NCBI GenBank assembly: GCA_900766635.1
Contig: CAAFWA010000034.1
Coordinates: 1 to 6,800, forward strand
From: an uncultured Acinetobacter sp.
Lineage (GTDB): Bacteria; Pseudomonadota; Gammaproteobacteria; Pseudomonadales; Moraxellaceae
DNA length: 6,800 nt
Direction of reading: 5' to 3'
Made by a program: the position numbers and the translations under genes. Under the pieces are notes generated by a model, which was not told where the DNA came from, ran no database searches, and saw only the letters and a program-made list of their open reading frames with translations. Below are positions 1 through 5,655 of the stretch, piece after piece. Every line of letters begins with the position of its first letter. Positions within the stretch are counted from its first letter, which is position 1.

Positions 1-92
1 TGACCACGCGCGTTTAAGCCATTGCTTAATTCAACCACGTGTTTTTCTAAGCCACCCTCTTCATCGCCTGCCATGATCATTGCAATTTTCAT
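1..92 (-). CDS. Glycosyltransferase, family 4-like (N-terminal fragment, cut by window edge)
   Basis: Only the first 30 codons are in the window; the reading frame is open to the left edge. The peptide begins MKIAMIMAGDEEGGLEKHVV and continues ELSNGLNARG. This is the usual start of a GT-B glycosyltransferase of the GT4 kind: a first beta strand, a Gly-Gly loop that would contact donor or acceptor, and a helix of the pattern ExxVxELSxxLxxRGH. The ATG at 92-90 has a strong Shine-Dalgarno sequence, GAGAGGG, 7 nt upstream at 106-100, lying inside the last codons of the deacetylase gene. The gap to that gene is only 3 nt, so the two are probably translated from one message. The inferred role is adding a sugar to the LOS core at the cytoplasmic face of the inner membrane. 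Donor and acceptor cannot be read from this fragment. Confidence 0.8.
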   Translation of the reverse strand, partial: MKIAMIMAGDEEGGLEKHVVELSNGLNARG

Positions 93-95
93 GCT

Positions 96-905
96 TTATC
101 CCTCTCGTTTACCCAACTTTAGGCGCAGCTTCACCGCAAATAATGAATCTTTACCACTGATTTTAATGCGTTTGAGCTGCATAAAATCAGGCGCAGTGTC
201 ATCAATTCCCTCAACTGTAGTCACCGCATTGGTGTAACCAACTTGCTTTGCCACCATGACATCACGGGCTGAATAAATTCCAAACGGATAGGCAAAACTG
301 GTCACAGGTTGCTCAATTAAGGCTTCAAGTTGTTGCTTAGATTGCGTTAATTCGTCTAAACAGGCGGCATCATCTAATTTGTTTAAGTTGGCATGTGTCA
401 TGGTATGTGAGCCAATTTCAATCAGACCCGATGCCACAAGTTGTTTCACTTGCGCATCATTGAGCTTTGGCTCTTGCGCCAACTCACCGCTGTTATGATG
501 GGCTTTTTTATAGGTCGACCAATCACGTTCATGGCGATCCACCACCACATAAATCGTGGCTTTGGCTTGGTATTTTTCTAAAATCGGTAAAGCATTTTCG
601 AGGTTATCTAAATAGCCATCGTCAAACGTAATCGCAACGGTTTTTTGTGGATGCTTGCCCCAATGATCTTGGAGTTCTTGCATGGTGACAAAGTGAAAAC
701 CTTCTGCTTTCATCCATGCAATTTGCTGTTCAAATGCGCTTGGTTTAACCCGTAATTTATTAAATTTTGCCCCATCAATATGGTCACGCACCATGTGATA
801 CATCAATACTCGTGGACGATGCCAATCGACAGCCGGCTTCCACCAAGCGTATTTATAACTCCACAACAGCAGCACGATCACAAATAGGATAACAATATAA
901 ATCAC
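96..905 (-). CDS. Membrane-anchored polysaccharide deacetylase (NodB/CE4 family)
   Basis: The protein has 269 residues. One hydrophobic segment at about residues 2-16 should anchor it in the inner membrane. It is followed by the conserved LMYHMV stretch (34-39). The NodB domain shows motif 1 TFDDGY (93-98, with D95 as presumed base and D96 as metal ligand), motif 2 H167-x3-H171 (metal ligands) and motif 3 FAYPFG (204-209). The family removes N- or O-acetyl groups from sugars using a divalent metal. The start is GTG at 905-903: no ATG lies between it and the in-frame stop upstream, and AAGG (916-913) stands 7 nt before it, overlapping the stop codon of the preceding gene. The gaps are 9 nt to the ELM1-like gene and 3 nt to the glycosyltransferase, which suggests one operon. 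Genes of this type (called pda) occur in A. baumannii LOS outer-core loci, so the likely substrate is an N-acetylated core hexosamine. The substrate is inferred, not shown. Confidence 0.88.
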   Translation of the reverse strand: MIYIVILFVIVLLLWSYKYAWWKPAVDWHRPRVLMYHMVRDHIDGAKFNKLRVKPSAFEQQIAWMKAEGFHFVTMQELQDHWGKHPQKTVAITFDDGYLDNLENALPILEKYQAKATIYVVVDRHERDWSTYKKAHHNSGELAQEPKLNDAQVKQLVASGLIEIGSHTMTHANLNKLDDAACLDELTQSKQQLEALIEQPVTSFAYPFGIYSARDVMVAKQVGYTNAVTTVEGIDDTAPDFMQLKRIKISGKDSLFAVKLRLKLGKREG

Positions 906-914
906 GTTTAAACC

Positions 915-1808
915 TTATGATGGGTTGAGCAGGTATGTTGCCACACGATCTGCCTCTTTTAAAGGCTTAGGTAGGCCAAGTGCGCTCAGTTGCGTGCTAC
1001 GGCTAATCCAACCTTTATCTAAAAGCTCATCGACCGATTGGGTAATACGATCTTGTTTTAAACGCTCAATTTCAATCACACCTACTTTGCAGCCTGCGGT
1101 TAATGCCTCATAGATCATCGAGACACTATCTTCGGTCACCCATACTGCTTCCGCTTGTTGCATCTGTTCAAAGATCCAACCTTGTGGGGTCTCCTCTACA
1201 GGGAAAATAGTTAGCTTTTCTGCAAAACTTTGATGCGTTAATTGCGCTAAAAATACTTTAGGGGTACGGCGTGATGTGGTTAAAATTATTTCAGATTTTG
1301 GATTGTTGCTGACAATGCTTTTAATGGCTTGGAGTACTTTTTCATCCTGCCACTGATGACGTTTTGATGAACCGCCTAAGGCAATTAAGATACGTTTTTT
1401 CTGATGACGCTTTTCATTGATCATCGGATTTAATGCACCTTGAGTGACCAAAATATTGTCTTCTTGCGCTAAGCCATCATGTTTGGGTACCACCACATAA
1501 TCAAACCATTGCAGCGGAAATTTAGGCTTCATTAACACTAAAGTTTTGGCTTTTGGAAATACTTGCCCAAGCAATAGTACTTTTAGTTGGGTTGCACTAC
1601 CAACACTTAAAATATAATCAGGTTTTTTTTGAATCAGCGGATGCTGCTGTTGGCCACGCGCCAAAAATAGGTTAAATCGTGATAACGAGGCCGCATCAAT
1701 TTCTTGGAAAGTCAGTTCTTTTGTACTTAATCGCTGCATGGCTTGATACAAACCGAGCGCTTGTGAACGATGCCCTGCTTTTCCATCTGTCACATAAACA
1801 ATATGCAT
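915..1808 (-). CDS. ELM1-family (DUF1022/COG3660) GT-B-like protein, probable LOS core enzyme
   Basis: The 297-residue protein has the hallmarks of the bacterial ELM1 family. These are an N-terminal strand and loop DGKAGHRSQALGL (8-20), a mid-domain segment VVPKHDG (106-112) followed by NILVTQGALN (118-127), a glycine-rich start of the second domain LIALGGSSKRHQW (141-153), TTSRRTP (177-183), and the signature VTEDSVSMIYEAL (224-236). The two-domain layout, with a late ED-S-x-S-M-x-x-E-A element, resembles nucleotide-sugar binding in GT-B enzymes. The family is named after a plant mitochondrial fission factor, but bacterial members lack a settled reaction. There is no signal peptide or membrane segment, so it is probably cytoplasmic or peripheral. 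The ATG start has AGGTG (1818-1814) 5 nt upstream. It is the first gene after the ilvE terminator and leads the glycan gene run, so a sugar-transfer role is inferred. Codons 60-63 contain an A8 run. Confidence 0.85.
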   Translation of the reverse strand: MHIVYVTDGKAGHRSQALGLYQAMQRLSTKELTFQEIDAASLSRFNLFLARGQQQHPLIQKKPDYILSVGSATQLKVLLLGQVFPKAKTLVLMKPKFPLQWFDYVVVPKHDGLAQEDNILVTQGALNPMINEKRHQKKRILIALGGSSKRHQWQDEKVLQAIKSIVSNNPKSEIILTTSRRTPKVFLAQLTHQSFAEKLTIFPVEETPQGWIFEQMQQAEAVWVTEDSVSMIYEALTAGCKVGVIEIERLKQDRITQSVDELLDKGWISRSTQLSALGLPKPLKEADRVATYLLNPS

Positions 1809-1832
1809 GCTTTCACCTATTTAACCCAGCAT

Positions 1833-1860
1833 AAAAAAGGCGAAACTTTCGTTTCGCCTT
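1833..1860 (-). terminator. Rho-independent terminator after ilvE
   Basis: On the minus strand a perfect 10-bp stem (AAGGCGAAAC pairing with GTTTCGCCTT) closes a GAAA tetraloop. It is followed by a run of six Ts, two of them in the stem base, and then AT. The stem starts 19 nt after the ilvE stop codon. The plus strand has no T run on its side, so the signal works only in the direction of ilvE transcription. It ends just 24 nt before the ATG of the ELM1-like gene. Confidence 0.88.
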
Positions 1861-1862
1861 GG

Positions 1863-1874
1863 CATACTACCTGA
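1863..1874 (-). promoter_or_regulatory. ops-like element (possible RfaH/NusG-paralogue recruitment site)
   Basis: The minus strand reads TCAGGTAGTATG. Its last nine bases match the core of the enterobacterial ops element (GGTAGNNTG) at all seven fixed positions; the first three bases (TCA against GGC) do not match. It lies 2 nt before the terminator hairpin and upstream of LOS-type genes, where an antitermination site would make sense. Whether the host has an RfaH-type protein is not visible here, and a 7-base match can arise by chance. The same bases contain TAGTAT, a poor -10-like hexamer. Confidence 0.3.
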
Positions 1875-1879
1875 TTGTC

Positions 1880-2806
1880 TTATTTTACGTAAGTTAACCA
1901 GTGTGCATATTTAGGATCTTTACCTTGTACTGCATCAAAGTATGCTTTTTGGATTTGAGTGGTGATTGGACCACGAACACCCTCACCAATTTGACGATCA
2001 TCGTATTCACGAATTGGCGTTACTTCTGCTGCTGTACCTGTGAAGAATGCTTCATCAGCAATGTAGAATTCATCACGTGTGATACGGCGCTCAATCACTT
2101 CATAACCTAAGTCTTTGGCAATGGTGATAATGGTTTGACGTGTAATACCGTCTAATGCACCACCTGCGATATCAGGAGTATGAATTACGCCATCACGTAC
2201 TAAGAATACGTTTTCGCCTGAACCTTGGCATACATAACCTTGTGGATCAAGCAACATCGCTTCATCGTAACCTGAGTGTGCAACTTCTTGGTGAGCAAGA
2301 ATAGACAGTGTGTAGTTACCTGATGCTTTGGCTTTACACATGGTCACGTTTGGATGGTGATGGGTAAATGATGACGTTTTAACACGAATACCTTTTGCCA
2401 TCGCTTCTTCACCAAGGTAAGCACCCCAGCTCCACGCTGCAACCACAGCATGAATGGTATTGTCAGTTGCAGCAATACCTAATTTTTCAGAACCAATGAA
2501 GATAATTGGACGTAAATAGCAAGACGCTAATTTATTTTCACGAACTACATCAATTTGTGCTTGTTCTAATGCTGCTTGATCAAATGGAACTTTCATTTGA
2601 TAGATTTTTGCAGAATTTAATAAACGCTTAGTGTGTTCTTTTAAACGGAAAATAGCCGTTCCATTTGGGGTTTCATAAGCACGGACACCCTCAAACACAC
2701 CCATACTGTAATGCAAGGTATGTGTAAGTACGTGAGTTTTCGCCTCACGCCAATCAACTAATTGTCCATCTTGCCAAATAAAACCATCACGATCAGCCAA
2801 ATTCAT
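1880..2806 (-). CDS. ilvE: Branched-chain amino acid aminotransferase
   Basis: The 308-residue protein is a complete fold-type IV PLP aminotransferase of the IlvE group, about the length of E. coli IlvE. It carries out the last step of Val, Leu and Ile synthesis and the first step of their breakdown, exchanging the amino group with 2-oxoglutarate/glutamate in the cytoplasm. Visible landmarks are the N-terminal substrate region HYSMGVFEGVRAYE (32-45), the PLP lysine K160 in AKASGNY with Y165 five residues on, the GSGEN turn (195-199), and FFTGTAAEVTPI (254-265), whose GTA segment holds the cofactor phosphate and substrate carboxylate. Gln194 stands where E. coli has Glu193, which contacts the pyridine nitrogen. 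The ATG at 2806 is preferred to a GTG at 2815, because GGAG (2818-2815) is 8 nt from the ATG but overlaps the GTG. It follows glnE by 18 nt and probably shares its transcript; a terminator closes the unit. Confidence 0.97.
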   Translation of the reverse strand: MNLADRDGFIWQDGQLVDWREAKTHVLTHTLHYSMGVFEGVRAYETPNGTAIFRLKEHTKRLLNSAKIYQMKVPFDQAALEQAQIDVVRENKLASCYLRPIIFIGSEKLGIAATDNTIHAVVAAWSWGAYLGEEAMAKGIRVKTSSFTHHHPNVTMCKAKASGNYTLSILAHQEVAHSGYDEAMLLDPQGYVCQGSGENVFLVRDGVIHTPDIAGGALDGITRQTIITIAKDLGYEVIERRITRDEFYIADEAFFTGTAAEVTPIREYDDRQIGEGVRGPITTQIQKAYFDAVQGKDPKYAHWLTYVK

Positions 2807-2814
2807 GACACACA

Positions 2815-2818
2815 CTCC
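2815..2818 (-). promoter_or_regulatory. ilvE ribosome binding site (decides the start)
   Basis: The minus strand has GGAG, then the 8-nt spacer TGTGTGTC, then ATG (2806-2804). The upstream in-frame GTG begins on the last G of this Shine-Dalgarno sequence and so cannot be served by it. This makes the shorter 308-residue product the likely one. Confidence 0.75.
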
Positions 2819-2824
2819 AATTTG

Positions 2825-5584
2825 TTATACACAGTCATCTTTATCCAACGCACACACTGCACTTGGATCAATTAATCTTTGCCATAGCTTGCAAACCACC
2901 TCTCGGGTATCGTGCCAATCTTTAGCGGTCACTTGCATGGATTGATTCGCAAGTGCTAAACGATGGCTCTCGGCGCGTTCACGAAGATACGCTTGAATCA
3001 ATGCTGTCGCATCGCTGCTGGATAAGCAACCTGTTTTTGCGGCATCCTCAAGGATTCGTACGTTGTCGGAGTAATGGGCGAGATCGGGATTCGACCCACT
3101 CCATGCTAACACTGCATACTGTGCCATAAATTCGATATCTACGATACCACCTGCATCCTGTTTTAAATGAAAAATTCCATCTTTTTGTTGCTCTTTTGAA
3201 GAACCTAAATGGGCTTTCATTTTTTGACGCATTTTTATCACTTCAGCACGTACCGTGGCTTCATCACGAACTTGGGTTAAAACCCGACAGCGTAACTGCT
3301 CAAAGTCCTGACATAAGGTCGCTTCACCTGCAATTGAACGGGCACGCACCAAGGCTTGATGCTCCCATAACCATGCACTTTTAAACTGATATTGCTCAAA
3401 GGCTTTGAAACTGGTCACCAATAACCCTGCTTCACCCGACGGACGTAAACGTGTGTCAATTTCATAGACACGTCCATCTAAGGTTTGCGTGGTCATTAAG
3501 GACATAAATTTTTGTGCCACACGCATGGCAAACTCAAAACCGCTAATCGGTTTTTTACCATCAGTATCGGCTTGTTCATCCATAGCATGAATAAAAACTA
3601 AATCCAAATCTGAACCATAACCAAGCTCAATGCCACCGACCTTGCCATAGCCAATTACAATAAATGCAATGTGATCGAGCGAGCAACGTTTTCCCTCTAG
3701 ATCAAGTGGATAACCATGCTTTTTAGCCACAATTTGATAAGCAAGATGTAGCGTGGCTTTTACCGAGACTTCCGCAATATCGGTTAGCGCATCGGAGACT
3801 TTCATCAGTGGACTTTCGGCCAACACATCACTTGCAGCCACCGTTAACACATTGGATTTTTTAAATAAACGCAAGGCCCGCATTTGATCTTCAACTTGAT
3901 CAATTTCAATGCGTAATAACTGTTGGCGCAATGAATCTTCTAAATCCTGACGTTTGGGTAACTCAAAATCCATGGATAAAAATTCATCGAGCAACACAGG
4001 ATAATGGGTCAGTTCTTCACAAATCCATGGGCTTACACTGGCCATTTTAACCAAACGATGCAAAGCCCCTTTGCTCTCAATCAGCATCACCAAATACACC
4101 GTACGGCGCATAACAGACTCTACAAGTGGCATTAAGCGCACAAGGGCCACTTGTGGATTATTGGCATGTAAAATGGCTTGAATTAAATGCGGCCAAAAGG
4201 TTTTTAGGCGCTGAATGGCTTTTACAGGCAGTTTTTTTAAGGCATGCCCATTCCAAAATTCATGCACTAAATTTTTAGCGTTATCATCAAGCACAGCATA
4301 TAAGCGCTGCTCTAATTGCGATAAGTTTTCAACTGAGCTGTCTAAATCTTTTTCTTTAATTAAATGCTCAAATTGGTACATGACTTTGGCACGTTTGGCA
4401 TTTAGACAATCTAAAAATGCTTGCCAACTTGCAAAGCCCAATGTTTCAGAAATACGGTTACGTAAATCAGGTTCGGTCGGTAATGATTGCGTTTGTTGAT
4501 CATTTAAAGCTTGAATGGCATGTTCAACACGGCGTAAGAATAAGTAGGCATCTTCTAAATCCATCACCGCTTGTTCATCTAAGAGTTCTGCATCATCAAG
4601 ATGATTTAAACTAACTAAACATTGGCGATCTTGTAACTCTAAACGGTAACCGCCATAGATGAGCTGAAACACTTGTACAATAAATTCAACTTCACGAATG
4701 CCACCTGCGCCTAACTTAATATCGTCTTCGATATTACGTCGTGCCACTTCACGCTCAATCATGGCTTTCATTTCACGCATGGCTTCAAATGCAGTGTAAT
4801 CGACGTATTTACGGAACACGAACGGTCGTGTCATCTCAAGCAGCTCATCACCCTCAGGGCTTGGATTCACAATACGGGCTTTAATCCATGCATAACGTTC
4901 CCATTCACGCCCATGCTGACTTAAATATTTTTCTAACGCCACATGACTAATCACAAGCGCCGAACCATCACCCCACGGACGTAAGCGCATATCGACTCGA
5001 AACACAAAACCATCTGCGGTAATGTGATCGAGCAAATAAATCAGTTTTTGCCCCCACAAAATACAAAATTGCTGCACATCAATGCATTTACGGCCATTGG
5101 TTTCGCCTTGTTCATCAAAAGCAAAAATCAGGTCAATATCACTGGATAAATTGAGCTCTTGTGCTCCAAGTTTACCTAGTGCAATCACAATCAATTCTTG
5201 TACTTTGCCGTTATAGCCAATGGGTTGACCATATTTAGCTACTAAAGGGGGTAGAGCAAAATCTTTGGCGGCGCAAATCGCAGCATCGGCAAAATCCGAC
5301 AACTCACGGGTTAAGGTCAAGACATCAGTGAGTTGATTGGCATCTTGCCAAATCCAACGAAACATTAAACGTGCACGTAAAATACGTAACTGCCGCATCC
5401 ATATCTGTTCATCCGTAACCTCTGCTAAGGCTTGATCAACCGCAGCATAGATTTGTTCGGTAGTTAGTCTTGTTAAAAATTGGTCTTGGGCATAATCGTG
5501 TTGTAATACATCGTGATGGACGCTGAGGACTTGTTCAGCATATTGACTGGCACGTAAGGTCTTTTGTAGCTGTGCGTGATTCAT
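2825..5584 (-). CDS. glnE: Bifunctional glutamine synthetase adenylyltransferase/adenylyl-removing enzyme
   Basis: GlnE attaches AMP to a tyrosine of glutamine synthetase and removes it by phosphorolysis, under control of PII protein and glutamine, so tuning nitrogen assimilation. The 919-residue protein (946 in E. coli) is complete, with two nucleotidyltransferase domains. In the N-terminal adenylyl-removing half, residues 136-154 end in SSDIDLIF, with metal-binding D149 and D151, followed by VDMRLRPWGDG (197-207) and KLGAGGIREVEF (290-301). In the C-terminal adenylylating half, GSDLDLVF (657-664) carries D659 and D661, followed by IDTRLRPSGEAG (709-720) and KQDAGGIVDIEF (808-819). All expected catalytic aspartates are present. 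The start is uncertain: ATG at 5584 is chosen, but an in-frame TTG at 5590 would add two residues. No good Shine-Dalgarno sequence is placed for either, and an 8-bp direct repeat covers both. It probably heads a glnE-ilvE unit. Confidence 0.97.
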   Translation of the reverse strand: MNHAQLQKTLRASQYAEQVLSVHHDVLQHDYAQDQFLTRLTTEQIYAAVDQALAEVTDEQIWMRQLRILRARLMFRWIWQDANQLTDVLTLTRELSDFADAAICAAKDFALPPLVAKYGQPIGYNGKVQELIVIALGKLGAQELNLSSDIDLIFAFDEQGETNGRKCIDVQQFCILWGQKLIYLLDHITADGFVFRVDMRLRPWGDGSALVISHVALEKYLSQHGREWERYAWIKARIVNPSPEGDELLEMTRPFVFRKYVDYTAFEAMREMKAMIEREVARRNIEDDIKLGAGGIREVEFIVQVFQLIYGGYRLELQDRQCLVSLNHLDDAELLDEQAVMDLEDAYLFLRRVEHAIQALNDQQTQSLPTEPDLRNRISETLGFASWQAFLDCLNAKRAKVMYQFEHLIKEKDLDSSVENLSQLEQRLYAVLDDNAKNLVHEFWNGHALKKLPVKAIQRLKTFWPHLIQAILHANNPQVALVRLMPLVESVMRRTVYLVMLIESKGALHRLVKMASVSPWICEELTHYPVLLDEFLSMDFELPKRQDLEDSLRQQLLRIEIDQVEDQMRALRLFKKSNVLTVAASDVLAESPLMKVSDALTDIAEVSVKATLHLAYQIVAKKHGYPLDLEGKRCSLDHIAFIVIGYGKVGGIELGYGSDLDLVFIHAMDEQADTDGKKPISGFEFAMRVAQKFMSLMTTQTLDGRVYEIDTRLRPSGEAGLLVTSFKAFEQYQFKSAWLWEHQALVRARSIAGEATLCQDFEQLRCRVLTQVRDEATVRAEVIKMRQKMKAHLGSSKEQQKDGIFHLKQDAGGIVDIEFMAQYAVLAWSGSNPDLAHYSDNVRILEDAAKTGCLSSSDATALIQAYLRERAESHRLALANQSMQVTAKDWHDTREVVCKLWQRLIDPSAVCALDKDDCV

Positions 5585-5602
5585 TCTCAAGGTGTTCTCA
5601 AG
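5584..5602 (-). repeat. 8-bp direct repeat, 11-bp period, over the glnE start
   Basis: On the minus strand CTTGAGAA occurs twice (5602-5595 and 5591-5584), separated by CAC, giving a period of 11 bp, about one helical turn. The downstream copy holds the alternative TTG start and ends on the A of the ATG. It may be a small tandem duplication, paired half-sites for a regulator, or chance. It occupies the place where a Shine-Dalgarno sequence would be expected. Confidence 0.6.
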
Positions 5603-5614
5603 CCTTATTTTTCT

Positions 5615-5646
5615 CTGTTATAACAGCAAGTTCCACCAATAGAAAA
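5615..5646 (-). promoter_or_regulatory. Candidate weak glnE promoter with a 12-bp palindrome
   Basis: The 71-nt gap between the kinase and glnE holds a perfect palindrome, CTGTTATAACAG (5615-5626). It contains a good -10 hexamer, TATAAC (5622-5617, 5 of 6 to consensus). The best -35 is a poor TTTTCT (5646-5641, 3 of 6) at an 18-nt spacing. A start about 7 nt downstream would give a leader of roughly 25 nt. The palindrome could also be an operator. No terminator separates the kinase from glnE, so readthrough from the kinase is an equally good explanation for glnE expression. Confidence 0.3.
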
Positions 5647-5655
5647 CTTTTTTCT

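Noticed and set aside
1864..1892. Possible minus-strand promoter TTACGT (1892-1887), 17-nt spacer, TAGTAT (1869-1864) for the LOS genes.
   Set aside because: The -35 matches consensus at only 2 of 6 positions and the -10 at 4 of 6, and its start site would fall inside the terminator hairpin. Too weak to list as a promoter.
1885..1892. Palindrome TTACGTAA at the 3' end of ilvE.
   Set aside because: It is eight bases long, within coding sequence, and expected many times by chance.
2807..2815. In-frame GTG start for ilvE (311 residues) and the TGTGTGT run as a phase-variable tract.
   Set aside because: The GTG overlaps the SD, so the ATG at 2806 is better placed. Three and a half TG units are too few to suggest slippage.
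4215..4499. A 94-codon plus-strand reading frame inside glnE, and similar plus-strand frames elsewhere.
   Set aside because: They lie antisense to strongly recognisable genes, have no family likeness or convincing SD, and are expected as shadows of long coding regions.
5642..5655. AT-rich hairpin AGAAAA/TTTTCT just after the kinase stop as a terminator.
   Set aside because: The stem has nearly all A-T pairs and no T run follows on the minus strand, so it should not terminate transcription.
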